From NCBI GenBank assembly GCA_041908065.1, contig JAYRGC010000039.1, forward strand, positions 1 through 64,000: a stretch of DNA of 64,000 nt, written 5' to 3'. Below are positions 53,209 through 62,853 of this stretch, one piece after another. The translations under genes and the position numbers were made by a program. Origin of the DNA: JAYRGC01 sp041908065. Its GTDB lineage: Bacteria; Pseudomonadota; Alphaproteobacteria; UBA9219. Within the stretch, counting starts at the first letter, position 1. The number at the start of each line of letters is the position of its first letter. The notes beneath the pieces were generated by a model. It ran no database searches and was not told where the DNA came from. It saw only the letters and a program-made list of their open reading frames with translations.

Positions 53209-53214
53209 TATAAT
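53209..53214 (+). promoter_or_regulatory. Perfect -10 box upstream of the RNase J gene
   Basis: TATAAT lies about 38 bases before the ATG at 53252. A matching -35 hexamer at normal distance is not obvious; the best nearby is GTGACA about 21 bases upstream. It fits a weak or activated promoter for rnj, with the divergent ccoI start on the other side. Confidence 0.35.
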
Positions 53215-53251
53215 TGTGGCACGAAGGCGTTTCTGTGGCTATAAGGCCAAA

Positions 53252-54931
53252 ATGACACATAAACGCAAAGACTCCCATCGTCCGCCCGAAGACGCGCTGT
53301 GGTTCCTGCCTTTGGGGGGATCGGGCGAGATCGGGATGAACCTCAGCCTTTACGGAACCGCCGGAAAGTGGCTGATGGTCGATTGCGGCATAACCTTTCC
53401 CGACGACATGACTCCCGGGATCGAGGTTATAATGCCGGACATTTCCTTCATCGCCGATCGCCGCGACGATCTGGTAGGGTTGGTTTTGACCCACGGACAC
53501 GAAGACCACTTGGGCGCGGTGGAGTATCTTTGGCAGCATTTGCGGTGTCCGGTGTATACTACTCCATTCACCGCCGGCATTTTGCGTTCTAAATTGTCGC
53601 ATTCGGGGCAAGAGCGCAGCGTCCGCATAATCGAACAACCGATAGGCTGTAACTTCACGACAGGGCCGTTTTCGGTCGAGATGATCCACGTCACCCATTC
53701 GATACCCGAAGCGCACATGTTGTTGATAACCACGCCCTGCGCCAAGGTTTTGCACACCGGCGACTGGAAGCTGGATCCCGATCCCGTTATAGGCCCCTTG
53801 ACCGACGAGGCGCGGCTTAAACGGCTGGGTAACGAAAAAGTGACGGCGTTGGTGGGGGATTCCACTAACGCTCCGGTTCCTGGGCGCTCCGGTTCGGAGA
53901 TGAGCGCGCGCGAAGGCTTGGACGCGATATTGGGGCGGTGGAAACACCGCGTGGCGGTGACGTGCTTCGCCAGCAACGTCGCCCGCATCAAGTCGATAGC
54001 GGCGGCTGCGGCCAAGCATGGCCGCAAGACGGCCTTGGTGGGGCGGTCGCTATGGCGCAATTCCGAGATAGCCGAAGCCTGCGGGTATCTGCCGGAGTTC
54101 AACGATTTTCTTGAACCGGCTGAGGCCATGCGGCTGCCGAAAAGCAAGGTTCTTTTGATATGCACCGGATGCCAAGGCGAGCAACGCGCCGCGCTTTCGC
54201 GCATCGCTTCCCAAGATCATCCCGAGGTGAAGCTGGACAAGGGCGACGCGGTGATATTCTCCTCGCGCGACATTCCCGGGAATGAACGCGCCATCGGCAG
54301 GACGCAAAATCTTTTGATCAAGAACGGAGTGGAAGTGATAACCTCGCACGAGGCTCCGGTTCACGTTTCCGGCCATCCTTGCCGCGACGAGGTTGCCGAT
54401 TTGTACAGGTGGGTAAAGCCGAAATTCTCGGTTCCTGTTCATGGAGAGCTGAGGCACCAGACGGCGCATGCCAGAATAGCCGCGGAATGCGGAGTTAGCG
54501 AAATCATCATCGCCGAAAACGGGATGACGATAGATCTTTCGCGCGGGGCTCCGGCAGCCGTAGCCAGAGCGCACCATGGACGCATAGGAATGGACGGCAG
54601 GGTCTTGCGGACGCTCGCCGGCGACACGTTGAAGCACCGCCGTCGGCTCAGCAACGACGGAGCCTTGGTCGTCACTCTGGCCATAGACGGGCGAGGCAAG
54701 CTGGCGGGGGATCCGCAACTGTCGATAATGGGGCTGGACGAGGGCGAATATCTGGACGACATGCGCGACGAGCTGGCGGCTGAAATACGCACCGCCGTGC
54801 GCTCCTTGGGACGCCGCGATGCCGAAGACGACGATTGCGCCAAAAAGGCGGTCATGAAGGCGGTTCGCCATCTTTTGACGGAATCCCACGGCAAACGCCC
54901 GATGATCGAAATCCATCTGGTAAGGGTTTAG
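53252..54931 (+). CDS. rnj: Ribonuclease J
   Basis: 559 residues from the ATG at 53252, after ATAAGGCC. The metallo-beta-lactamase/beta-CASP fold is complete: the N-terminal FLPLGGSGEIGMN, the zinc motif LTHGHEDHLGAV and the beta-CASP part with CTGCQGEQRAALSRIA. GELRHQTAHA-type His residues lie near the end of the core, and a C-terminal domain follows. RNase J acts as 5'-3' exoribonuclease and endonuclease in rRNA and mRNA processing. In many alphaproteobacteria it follows birA-coaX, but here it lies about 38 kb away and diverges from ccoI. Confidence 0.95.
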   Translation: MTHKRKDSHRPPEDALWFLPLGGSGEIGMNLSLYGTAGKWLMVDCGITFPDDMTPGIEVIMPDISFIADRRDDLVGLVLTHGHEDHLGAVEYLWQHLRCPVYTTPFTAGILRSKLSHSGQERSVRIIEQPIGCNFTTGPFSVEMIHVTHSIPEAHMLLITTPCAKVLHTGDWKLDPDPVIGPLTDEARLKRLGNEKVTALVGDSTNAPVPGRSGSEMSAREGLDAILGRWKHRVAVTCFASNVARIKSIAAAAAKHGRKTALVGRSLWRNSEIAEACGYLPEFNDFLEPAEAMRLPKSKVLLICTGCQGEQRAALSRIASQDHPEVKLDKGDAVIFSSRDIPGNERAIGRTQNLLIKNGVEVITSHEAPVHVSGHPCRDEVADLYRWVKPKFSVPVHGELRHQTAHARIAAECGVSEIIIAENGMTIDLSRGAPAAVARAHHGRIGMDGRVLRTLAGDTLKHRRRLSNDGALVVTLAIDGRGKLAGDPQLSIMGLDEGEYLDDMRDELAAEIRTAVRSLGRRDAEDDDCAKKAVMKAVRHLLTESHGKRPMIEIHLVRV

Positions 54932-55008
54932 GCGAAACGCGGATGGATCTACGCAAAACTGGTGGGTAGTTTGGTAGATGTAAAGGTTCCGTCATCTCCC
55001 CTGTTACA

Positions 55009-55174
55009 GCCAAAGGCCGGTCATTGAGAGGTCTACGGCCAAAGGCCGTCATGCGAGGTCTACGGCCAAAGGCCGTCATTGCGAGCGTCGCCCTTGCGAC
55101 GCGAAGCAATCCAGAGTCATAGAACAACGGCACTGGATTGCTTTGCGGCCTGAAGAAGGCCGCTCGCAATGACG
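55009..55174. repeat. Tandem 27-base units leading into a family A palindrome
   Basis: Between 55009 and 55085 the unit GGCCAAAGGCCGTCATTGCGAG (with small variants) and the spacer GTCTAC recurs three times, about 27 bases apart. The third unit runs into a full family A copy (55074-55174), whose inner arms carry GACGCGAAGCAATCC and GGATTGCTTTGCGGCC. The tandem order suggests replication slippage at the element's left end. Confidence 0.85.
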
Positions 55175-55215
55175 GCCTTTGGCCGTAACAGGGTAGATGC
55201 CGGCCTTTGACCGTA

Positions 55216-57882
55216 TCAAGCCGCGTCGGCGATGGCGGATTCCACCGCCGCTATGGCCTTGGGCAGGGCTGAGGGATCGGGGCCTCCGGCTTGGGCCATG
55301 TCGGGGCGTCCGCCGCCGCCTTTTCCGCCCAAGGCTTCGGCTCCGGCCTTCACCAGTTCCACCGCGCTGATGCGGCTGGTCAAGTCCTCCGTCACCGCGA
55401 CCACCAAAGACGCTTTGCCGTCGCAGCCCGAGGCGAGGGCGATGACGCCGGATTTTATCTGCGCCTTAAAGGCGTCGGCCATGGGCTTAAGCTCCTTGGC
55501 CGGAACGCCGTCGAGCACGCGGGAGACGAAGCTCACCCCTTTTACTTGACGCGGTTCTTCCTGCGCGGTTCCCGACGCTTGTCCGCCGCCCAGCGCGACT
55601 TGCCGCCGCAGCTCCGACACTTCGCGCTCCAGACGGCGTTTTTCCTCCAGCAGTTGCGCGGCGCGGGAGGCGATTTCCGCCACCGGAGCCTTGAGAACTT
55701 CAGCCGTTTCGCGCAACGTCGCCTCTTGGCGCGACAGCATTTCCAAGACCGCCGCTCCGGTCACGGCCTCGACGCGGCGCACGCCCGCCGAAACCGCGCT
55801 TTCGGAGATTATCTTCATCATGCCGATGTCTCCGGTCAGGCGGACGTGAGTTCCGCCGCACAGCTCCACCGAGAAATCGCGCGCCGCGTCGTCGTCGCGT
55901 CCGCCCATCGACACCACGCGCACTTCGTCGCCGTATTTCTCGCCGAACAACGCCATAGCTCCCTGTTCCACCGCCTCTTGCGGGGTCATAAGCCGCGTTG
56001 TCACCTCGGCGTTCAGGCGGATGCGGCGGTTGACTTCGGCTTCGATGAGAGCCAGATCCTCGGCGTTCACCGGAACCGGTTGGCTGACGTCGAAGCGCAG
56101 ACGCTCCGCCGACACCATCGAGCCTTTCTGCGTGACGTGTTCGCCCAGACGTTCGCGCATGGCGGCATGCAATAAATGCGTGGCCGAGTGGTTGGCGCGG
56201 ATGCGTCCGCGCCGTTCGCCGTCCACTTGCAGCGACACGGTGTCTCCGGTCTTGACGGAGCCTTTCTCGATCCGCGTGTGATGCGCCCAGACCCCGCCCG
56301 CCTCCTTGCGGGTGTCGGTGACGGTCAAAACCGCGCCGCCGTTCGTGGTTATAGTGCCGGTGTCTCCTACCTGTCCGCCGGATTCGGCGTAAAACGGCGA
56401 TTGGTTGACGACGACCTGCACGTCCATTCCTGCCTTGGCGTCGGCCACTCGCGTCCCGTTGCGTACCAAGGCGGTGATCTGCCCCTCGGCGCGTTCGGTG
56501 GAATAGCCGAGGAAATCCGTCGCGCCCAGCTCCTCGCGCAGTTCGAACCACAGCTTGGCGGTTCCGGTTTCTCCCGACCCCGTCCAAGCCTCACGCGCTG
56601 CCGCCTTTTGTCGCGCCATGGCCGCGTCGAAGCCGCCGGTATCTACAGCCAGCCCGCGTCCGCGCAGAACGTCCTGCGTTAAATCCAACGGAAAGCCGAA
56701 AGTGTCGTAGAGCTTGAAGGCTACTTCGCCCGCCAACGGCTTGTCTTTGGACAGCTTCGCGGTTTCTTCGTCCAACAGCTTAAGTCCGCGATCTAACGTC
56801 TGGCGGAATCTGGATTCTTCCAGTTTCAGCGTCTCGGTTATCAAGGCCTCGGCGCGCACCAGTTCGGGATAGGCCACGCCCATCTGCTTCACTAATTCGG
56901 GAACCAGACGGAAGATGAGGGGTTCCTTAGCTCCCAGTATATGCGCGTGGCGCATCCCCCGCCGCATGATGCGGCGTAGGACATAGCCGCGTCCTTCGTT
57001 GCTTGGCAACACGCCGTCGGCGATGAGGAAGGCGGTGGCGCGGAGATGGTCGGCGATGACGCGGAAGGAAGGTTTTTGTGCGCCTTCGGGATCGACCTTC
57101 ACCAGCTCGGCGGTGGCGGCGATCAACGCTTTGAACAGATCGATGTCGTAGTTGGCGTGGACGCCCTGCATAATGGCGGCCAGTCGCTCCAGCCCCATGC
57201 CGGTGTCGACGGAAGGGCGCGGCAGGTTGACGCGCGAGCCGTCCGGCAGCTCCTCGAACTGCATGAACACGAGGTTCCAAAATTCGAGGAAGCGGTCGCC
57301 GTCCTCGTCCGGCGAGCCTGGGGGGCCTCCTTGCAATTTGTCGCCTTGGTCGATGAATATCTCCGAACACGGGCCGCAGGGGCCTATGTCGGCCATGCGC
57401 CAGAAATTGGCGTTGGTATTGATGCGGATGATGCGGTCGTCGGAAAATCCGGCGATTTTCTTCCATAACGCCGCCGCCTCTTCGTCTTCGTGATAGACGG
57501 TGACCAGCAGCTTTTGCTTGGGCAATCCGAAATGTTTGGTGACCAGAGTCCAAGCGAACTCGATGGCTTCGGGCTTGAAATAGTCGCCGAACGAGAAATT
57601 GCCCAGCATTTCGAAAAACGTGTGGTGCCGCGCGGTATAGCCGACGTTCTCAAGATCGTTGTGCTTGCCCCCCGCCCGCACCGACTTCTGCGCCGTGGTG
57701 GCGCGTTTATACGGGCGATGCTCGGCTCCGGTGAACACGTTCTTGAACTGCACCATGCCGGAGTTGGTGAACATCAAAGTGGGGTCGTTGCGCGGAACCA
57801 GCGGCGAGGATTCCACCACCGTGTGTCCGTGTCCGGCGAAATAGTCCAGAAACGTGGAACGTATGTCGGCAAGGGTTTTCAT
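55216..57882 (-). CDS. alaS: Alanyl-tRNA synthetase
   Basis: 888 residues from the ATG at 57882. It is a class II synthetase: motif 2 and 3 regions are in the catalytic core (about residues 1-240), followed by the editing domain with [12 protein letters not shown] (zinc His-x3-His) and [13 protein letters not shown]. The C-terminal DHHA1-like domain ends in [15 protein letters not shown]. The length is typical. It has no close neighbour on the same strand; repeats lie on its 3' side. Confidence 0.98.
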   Translation of the reverse strand: MKTLADIRSTFLDYFAGHGHTVVESSPLVPRNDPTLMFTNSGMVQFKNVFTGAEHRPYKRATTAQKSVRAGGKHNDLENVGYTARHHTFFEMLGNFSFGDYFKPEAIEFAWTLVTKHFGLPKQKLLVTVYHEDEEAAALWKKIAGFSDDRIIRINTNANFWRMADIGPCGPCSEIFIDQGDKLQGGPPGSPDEDGDRFLEFWNLVFMQFEELPDGSRVNLPRPSVDTGMGLERLAAIMQGVHANYDIDLFKALIAATAELVKVDPEGAQKPSFRVIADHLRATAFLIADGVLPSNEGRGYVLRRIMRRGMRHAHILGAKEPLIFRLVPELVKQMGVAYPELVRAEALITETLKLEESRFRQTLDRGLKLLDEETAKLSKDKPLAGEVAFKLYDTFGFPLDLTQDVLRGRGLAVDTGGFDAAMARQKAAAREAWTGSGETGTAKLWFELREELGATDFLGYSTERAEGQITALVRNGTRVADAKAGMDVQVVVNQSPFYAESGGQVGDTGTITTNGGAVLTVTDTRKEAGGVWAHHTRIEKGSVKTGDTVSLQVDGERRGRIRANHSATHLLHAAMRERLGEHVTQKGSMVSAERLRFDVSQPVPVNAEDLALIEAEVNRRIRLNAEVTTRLMTPQEAVEQGAMALFGEKYGDEVRVVSMGGRDDDAARDFSVELCGGTHVRLTGDIGMMKIISESAVSAGVRRVEAVTGAAVLEMLSRQEATLRETAEVLKAPVAEIASRAAQLLEEKRRLEREVSELRRQVALGGGQASGTAQEEPRQVKGVSFVSRVLDGVPAKELKPMADAFKAQIKSGVIALASGCDGKASLVVAVTEDLTSRISAVELVKAGAEALGGKGGGGRPDMAQAGGPDPSALPKAIAAVESAIADAA

Positions 57883-58194
57883 AATCGCAGCTCTGTCTGT
57901 TGGTGAACATGGTCGGCGCAAGCCCGTTTCCTATTGTATTGCCCATACGCTTGCTTTACGCAAGTGGCGCAAAGCCCGCTAGGAAGCCGTTTATGGGGGG
58001 CGTAAAGGCGGAGTTCAGGAATAAAGGATGGTAAAACCACCATGAAAACAAATAAATACTTGATTGTATTTAATGTGTAAGATTATATCTGGGACTTAAT
58101 GGCGTATTTGCGGTCTGGCACATAGGGGTGGATGCCCAAAGCGTGTTAGCACAGAGATTATGGATACGTTTTTAGACATTGAGGGATGAAAAAG
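57883..58194. other. Intergenic region between alaS and a secreted-protein gene
   Basis: About 310 bases with no gene of convincing length. There is a small inverted repeat (ATGGTAAAACCACCAT at about 58030). It is followed by a 12-codon open frame starting ATGAAAACAAATAAA at 58042. The interval is clearly AT-rich toward the plus-strand gene. TTGATT followed 17 bases later by TTATAT is a weak promoter candidate. Confidence 0.4.
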
Positions 58195-58716
58195 ATGAAA
58201 AGAATTATGCCGAACATAGTCGGGGCGTTTATTGTCGCCTCAGCTTTCTGTTTCAATTCTAATTCCAATGCGGAAGACGGGCAAAATCAAGGGCGGATAA
58301 TAAGCCATCCGCTGCAAGGCACGAACATAAAAACGCTTTGTAAAGAATGGGCATTGGTGGTTATCGGCCAATCAGGTGACCTGTTGTCAGAACTGAAGTT
58401 ATCCAGAGAAGGAGACAGAAACAGCAGGGATTTTGCCGGATATTTTATTTACGAAAATGTCAGGATGAATCTTTTGGGGAGATGTTGGGGCGAAAACTGC
58501 GGAGTTTCACGGATTGCGTTTTCTCAGGGCACGGGAGAATACGTGAACATTGATGCTGCCGAAGCGGCGAAGAAAATCGTCGCCCCTATCGCAGGGTTGC
58601 TTGGTAATGTGTGGGTGAGAACATGCTATGTGTTTTCAGACGGGCATACAGCCTCCCATCCAACCGACATTGCAGCGTCGCCTAAGGGAAACTATGCCGC
58701 GCCGCTAATCAATTAG
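58195..58716 (+). CDS. Secreted protein, unknown function
   Basis: 173 residues from the ATG at 58195, which has GAGGG 9 bases upstream; the ATG at 58186 directly abuts that site. A signal peptide ends near residue 27 (FCFNSNSNA). The mature protein has four cysteines (TLCKE, GRCWGENCG, RTCYV), probably two disulfide bonds, and mixed alpha/beta composition. I do not recognise the family. The codons are AT-richer than those of alaS, and the gene stands alone. Its stop is 4 bases from the end of the opposite-strand gene. Confidence 0.6.
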   Translation: MKRIMPNIVGAFIVASAFCFNSNSNAEDGQNQGRIISHPLQGTNIKTLCKEWALVVIGQSGDLLSELKLSREGDRNSRDFAGYFIYENVRMNLLGRCWGENCGVSRIAFSQGTGEYVNIDAAEAAKKIVAPIAGLLGNVWVRTCYVFSDGHTASHPTDIAASPKGNYAAPLIN

Positions 58717-58720
58717 AGCC

Positions 58721-59101
58721 TCATTTCCCCTTCTTCTTAAACGCTGCCGCCAGCTGTTGCATGACCGAGGCTTGGCGGGCGGAGGATTTGGGCGGCGGGG
58801 GAGGGGGCGTGAAGGCGCGCCGATCGCCGCCTTTGCCGGAGGCGATCATCGCATCGACATCCTTGCGGGAAAACCCTTCCGCCGATTTTCCCTTGTCTTT
58901 GGACGCGCTTTTGCCGGAGCGCGAGGCGTTTTCGATCGCCGCCGTGGCGATGGCTTTCAGATGCGGCTTGGTAATTCCCAACAGCAAGATCTGGTCGCGG
59001 GTAGCCCAAGCGACCAGCGTCTTGCGCGCTTCGTGGCGGTCGCCTCCCGCCGCCTTTAATGCCGCCGCTATTTTCGCGCCGACGTAATCGTCTTCAGCCA
59101 T
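58721..59101 (-). CDS. Small conserved-looking protein downstream of kdsA
   Basis: 126 residues. It starts [20 protein letters not shown], a helical N-terminal half that looks like a conserved alphaproteobacterial hypothetical. A Lys/Ser-rich linker and a Pro6 run (FTPPPPPPK) follow, with a helical, Gln/Ala/Lys-rich C-terminus. No signal or membrane segment. Its ATG overlaps the kdsA stop by 8 bases, so it is the last gene of psd-pssA-kdsA. The function is unknown. Confidence 0.7.
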   Translation of the reverse strand: MAEDDYVGAKIAAALKAAGGDRHEARKTLVAWATRDQILLLGITKPHLKAIATAAIENASRSGKSASKDKGKSAEGFSRKDVDAMIASGKGGDRRAFTPPPPPPKSSARQASVMQQLAAAFKKKGK

Positions 59102-59945
59102 TGCTGCCTCCTTTTTTGGCGAGTCTATCGAATTCCATCAGGCGTTGCATCAATTCCGGCAGCTGCTTGAGGGGAACCATGTTGGGGCCGTCGGAGGGGG
59201 CTTTGTCGGGATCGGGGTGGGTTTCCATGAACACCGCCGCCACGCCCACGGCCACCGCCGCCCTTGCCAAGTAAGGAACGAAACGCCTGTCTCCGCCGCT
59301 GCGGTCGCCTTGGCCCCCGGGCTGCTGCACCGAATGGGTGGCGTCGAACACCACCGGATAGCCGGTTTCGGCCATGATGGGCAGGGCGCGCATGTCGTTG
59401 ACCAGAGTGTTATAGCCGAAACTTACCCCGCGTTCGCACAGCATTACGCGGTCGTTTCCGGTCGAGGCCACCTTGGCGGCCACGTTTTTCATGTCCCACG
59501 GCGCGAGGAACTGGCCTTTTTTGACGTTCACCGCCTTGCCGGTAGCTCCGGCCGCCAGCAGCAAATCGGTCTGCCGACACAAAAAGGCGGGAATTTGCAG
59601 CACGTCGACCGCCTCGGCCGCCGGAGCGCACTGCGCCGCGTCGTGGACGTCGGTGACCACAGGGAGTCCCGTTTTCTCCCGCACCTCGGCCAGTATAGCC
59701 AAGCCTTCCTTCATGCCGACTCCGCGCACTCCGCCGATGGAAGTGCGGTTGGCCTTGTCGAAAGAGGATTTATATATGACGTTTACGTTCAGCTTTTTGG
59801 CGATGGAGGCGATTTCGCCGCTGACCTCCATGGCGTGGGCGCGGGATTCCAAAACGCAAGGCCCCAGCAGAAACGTCAATGGCAAGTCGTTGCCGATGGA
59901 AATTTTTCCGCCGGAGGCTTGAGAGATTTCGATGTGTTTGGACAT
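59094..59945 (-). CDS. kdsA: 3-deoxy-8-phosphooctulonate synthase
   Basis: 283 residues from the ATG at 59945, after GGAGTGGCGC. It condenses arabinose-5-phosphate and phosphoenolpyruvate to KDO-8-phosphate for lipopolysaccharide. The [10 protein letters not shown] start of the barrel and SFDKANRTS are conserved. The loop [14 protein letters not shown] is also conserved; it has the Cys-less Asp-Ala-Thr-His-Ser form shared with metal-independent KdsA. The length is normal. It follows pssA by 32 bases. Confidence 0.96.
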   Translation of the reverse strand: MSKHIEISQASGGKISIGNDLPLTFLLGPCVLESRAHAMEVSGEIASIAKKLNVNVIYKSSFDKANRTSIGGVRGVGMKEGLAILAEVREKTGLPVVTDVHDAAQCAPAAEAVDVLQIPAFLCRQTDLLLAAGATGKAVNVKKGQFLAPWDMKNVAAKVASTGNDRVMLCERGVSFGYNTLVNDMRALPIMAETGYPVVFDATHSVQQPGGQGDRSGGDRRFVPYLARAAVAVGVAAVFMETHPDPDKAPSDGPNMVPLKQLPELMQRLMEFDRLAKKGGSNG

Positions 59946-59977
59946 GCGCCACTCCTTAACTATCATTATCTACGGCT

Positions 59978-60751
59978 TTATTCTTTGGCCATCTTCCTGC
60001 GATAGCTTATCCATCCATAGGGCATGACCGCGACGTAGGTAAGGCCGACGCCCATCAGCGTCAGCCATGGCTCGGTTATCAACGCCGCCACCAAAAGGCA
60101 GGCCCCCAGCATCACCGGAGCCACGAAGATGGGCGCGATGCGCCGCCCCTTAAGCGACATCGTGGGCAGGCGGCTAACCATCAGGCCGCCGACGATTATC
60201 AGCCATACGGCTATGGCTTGGGGGATTTGAGCATATGGTCCGAATTCCAGCCAAGGAAACAAGGGCAACAACGCCAGTCCGGCTCCGCCCGGGGCGGGGA
60301 CTCCGGTGAAATAGCTTTTCGCCCATTGCGGCGCGGAGTGATCCTCCAGCATGGTATTAAAGCGCGCCAGACGCAGCGCGGTGCAGGCCACGAACGCTAA
60401 TACAGCTATCCAGCCGATCGCGCCGCCCTCTTTCAGCGTCCACATATACATAATGAACGCCGGAGCCACGCCGAAGCTGATGCAGTCGGAAAGGCTGTCA
60501 AGCTCGGCACCGAATTTGCTGGTCATGTTCAACATTCTGGCTATCCGTCCGTCCAAAACGTCGAACACGGCGGCGATGACGATGGCGATGGCCGCTTCTT
60601 GCCATTTGTCCATCATGGCGAAGCGCATCGCGGTAAGGCCTGAACACAGCGAAAGCATAGTCAGCAGATTCGGCAACAGCCGCGTTATCGGCAGATCGCG
60701 CACCTTTCTTCTCGCGTGGTTTGCGTCGCCGTTTTCGCCTTGTCCGTTCAT
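59978..60751 (-). CDS. pssA: CDP-diacylglycerol--serine O-phosphatidyltransferase
   Basis: 257 residues with about six to seven hydrophobic helices. The CDP-alcohol phosphotransferase motif is DVLDGRIARMLNMTSKFGAELDSLSD (Asp-Gly-x2-Ala-Arg...Gly-x3-Asp-x3-Asp). It makes phosphatidylserine, the substrate of the psd product encoded just upstream. Its ATG overlaps the psd stop in an ATGA. Confidence 0.95.
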   Translation of the reverse strand: MNGQGENGDANHARRKVRDLPITRLLPNLLTMLSLCSGLTAMRFAMMDKWQEAAIAIVIAAVFDVLDGRIARMLNMTSKFGAELDSLSDCISFGVAPAFIMYMWTLKEGGAIGWIAVLAFVACTALRLARFNTMLEDHSAPQWAKSYFTGVPAPGGAGLALLPLFPWLEFGPYAQIPQAIAVWLIIVGGLMVSRLPTMSLKGRRIAPIFVAPVMLGACLLVAALITEPWLTLMGVGLTYVAVMPYGWISYRRKMAKE

Positions 60752-61452
60752 CTCATTTCACCATGCCGCCGTTTTTCCGTGGAGGAGCAATCGGCTAAGA
60801 CCGTTTCGCCGCCTATCATGTATTGCCCCACCTCGACCAAGGGCTGCAAGCCCACGGGCAGGTAAACGTCGGCGCGGCTGCCGAAGCGGATGATGCCGAA
60901 ACGCTCTCCGGCGCGCAGGCGATCTCCGGCCTTGACTTGGCAGATTATTCGCCGCGCCACCAATCCGGCGATTTGCACCACGCCGAGAAGCTGTCCTGAA
61001 TACGGATGTTCTCCGCCAAGCCGCAGCGCGACCGAGGCGCGTTCGTTGTCATCGCTGGCTTTATCCATCGAGGCGTTCACGAACTTTCCGGCGCGGTAAT
61101 GCGCCGCCGCCACTTCGCCGTCCGCCGGAGAGCGGTTCACATGCACGTCGAAGACGTTGAGAAAGATGCTGATGCGGATCCGCTTGTCGCTGCCGAGGCC
61201 GAGGGAGGAATTCGGCGAAACCTCGGATACGGCAACCACCTTGCCGTCGGCGGGGCTGACTATCAGTCCGTCGCGCATGGGGGTGACGCGGTCGGGATCG
61301 CGGAAGAAGTATACGCACCAGACGGACAGTATCGCCCCCAGAGCGAACAGCCCCCAGCCGAACAGTCCTAGAACCACTGTGACGACGGCGAATATGGCGA
61401 TGAACGGCCATCCGGCGGGGTGTATCCGAGGAATCAGGGTGTATGGTTTCAT
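60748..61452 (-). CDS. psd: Phosphatidylserine decarboxylase
   Basis: 234 residues from the ATG at 61452; a TTG 12 bases upstream is less likely. It converts phosphatidylserine to phosphatidylethanolamine. It is the short form with two N-terminal membrane segments (about residues 12-40). The pyruvoyl-forming Gly-Ser is in IIRFGSRADVYLP; other conserved parts are VSPADGKVVAV and DVHVNRSPADG. Coupled to pssA, the two enzymes give the whole phosphatidylethanolamine branch. Confidence 0.95.
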   Translation of the reverse strand: MKPYTLIPRIHPAGWPFIAIFAVVTVVLGLFGWGLFALGAILSVWCVYFFRDPDRVTPMRDGLIVSPADGKVVAVSEVSPNSSLGLGSDKRIRISIFLNVFDVHVNRSPADGEVAAAHYRAGKFVNASMDKASDDNERASVALRLGGEHPYSGQLLGVVQIAGLVARRIICQVKAGDRLRAGERFGIIRFGSRADVYLPVGLQPLVEVGQYMIGGETVLADCSSTEKRRHGEMR

Positions 61453-61631
61453 GGCCGTTCCCAAAGGAAATTAGATGAAAGGCAAGCGGCGCATTATATC
61501 AACGATGCTGGAAACAGCGACATAAAAATCGAAAGCGCATTATGGCAAACTGGCGCGTAATATGTTAGAACAGGTTCTTAGTTCTTCCGGAGGGTTTCGT
61601 TCCAACCGCCGTCACCTCGGTGTTTTCCGCC

Positions 61632-62078
61632 ATGTCCACTGAAACAGCCGCAATTTCGCTCACGGATGACGGAACAGTCGAAAGCCGCTTTCGCAGGCTG
61701 GTCGACGACGGAGACTTGTTTTTCCGCAATATCGCGCCGCCGTCACGCAGCAACGTGCATTTTCAGGTGGACGGAGTGCCGTTCAACGCCAGCCACAGCG
61801 ACAACAAAGACGGGATCAAGTTGACCATATGGGCGACCTTCGGCCCCCTTCCTTTCAGCGCGGAGTCCGTCGAAAAACGCCGAACCCTCATAGCCGTGAT
61901 GGATTCGACTCGCCATCTAAAGGCGGTGAAGTTCGGCGTCGACGAAAGAAACATGATGATGGCCAAGGCCGAGTTTCAGGTGTCAGACATAGAGCCGCCG
62001 GATTTTATATTCGTCTCGCTGATCCGTTTTATTCAGGAAGCGCGGCCATATATTCGCCTGATCGGCGAGTGCATATAG
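61632..62078 (+). CDS. Unrecognised 148-residue protein
   Basis: 148 residues from the ATG at 61632; a GTG at 61620 would add four. No ribosome binding site is obvious for either. There is no signal peptide or membrane segment. It has mixed strands and helices with the unusual NMMMAKAEFQVSD and PDFIFVSLIRFIQEARPYI regions. I do not recognise the family. It lies 7 bases before a glycosyltransferase gene, which itself overlaps the penicillin-binding-protein gene, so the three may form an operon. Confidence 0.6.
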   Translation: MSTETAAISLTDDGTVESRFRRLVDDGDLFFRNIAPPSRSNVHFQVDGVPFNASHSDNKDGIKLTIWATFGPLPFSAESVEKRRTLIAVMDSTRHLKAVKFGVDERNMMMAKAEFQVSDIEPPDFIFVSLIRFIQEARPYIRLIGECI

Positions 62079-62085
62079 GTTGGGA

Positions 62086-62853
62086 ATGAACGCGCCGCCG
62101 CTGCTTTCCGTAGTTATTCCCTTGCGCGACGAGGCCGGAAACATAGCCCCTTTGTTGCGGGAGATATGCTCGACGCTTTCGGTTTATCCCCGCGTGGGAG
62201 ATGGTTTCGAGATAGTTTGCGTCAACGACGGCAGCGTAGACGGAACCGAGGCGGAGGTGGCCGCCTTCAGAGAATCCAACCCCGCGATTGCCCTGAAAAT
62301 CATCCGCCACGGACGCTCGCAGGGCATGAGCGTCGCCATCCGCAACGCCGTTCGCCGCGCTCGCGCCGATTGGATATTCACCATCGACGGGGACGGCCAG
62401 AACGATCCGGCGGATATTCCTCGCCTATGCGATCTTGCATGGGTGTCGCCCGCGGGGGACGAGAACAGGGGGGGCAAGGTTCTCGTGGCAGGAATCCGCG
62501 CCCATCGCCGCGACACTTTGCCCAAGCGTTTGGCCAGCCGCGTCGCCAACGCCGTCCGCCGTATGATTTTGCGCGACGATTGCCCCGACACCGGATGCGC
62601 GATGAAGCTGTTTCGTCGTGACGGCTATTTGGATATGCCTTTTTTCAACGGGTTGCACCGGTTTATGCCCGCCTTGTTCCGTCATTACGGCCATCAGGTT
62701 TGGTTCGCTCCGGTCAACGATCGTCCGCGATTGCGTGGTATTTCTAAATCGGATTTCGCCGGACGGGCGGTTCGGGGAGCGTTTGATATTCTAGGGGTGA
62801 CATGGCTTATGTGGCGCACGCCATCGCCGCCGGACGAAGGAGAGGAAACATGA
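62086..62853 (+). CDS. Glycosyltransferase family 2 (dolichol-phosphate mannosyltransferase-like)
   Basis: 255 residues from the ATG at 62086. The GT-A pattern is SVVIPLRDEAGNIAPLLREI, then IVCVNDGSVDGTE, and FTIDGDGQNDPADIPRL with the DGDGQ metal motif. The DGDGQNDP arrangement is typical of DPM1/ArnC-like enzymes acting on polyprenyl phosphate. No obvious C-terminal membrane helices. The stop overlaps the start of the next gene in an ATGA, so translational coupling with it is likely. Confidence 0.85.
   Translation: MNAPPLLSVVIPLRDEAGNIAPLLREICSTLSVYPRVGDGFEIVCVNDGSVDGTEAEVAAFRESNPAIALKIIRHGRSQGMSVAIRNAVRRARADWIFTIDGDGQNDPADIPRLCDLAWVSPAGDENRGGKVLVAGIRAHRRDTLPKRLASRVANAVRRMILRDDCPDTGCAMKLFRRDGYLDMPFFNGLHRFMPALFRHYGHQVWFAPVNDRPRLRGISKSDFAGRAVRGAFDILGVTWLMWRTPSPPDEGEET

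Noticed and set aside
53165..54019. Upstream extension of the ccoI frame (1024 codons in total)
   Set aside because: It overlaps the RNase J gene in the opposite direction and has no family similarity; the GTG at 53164 with GGAG is the better start.
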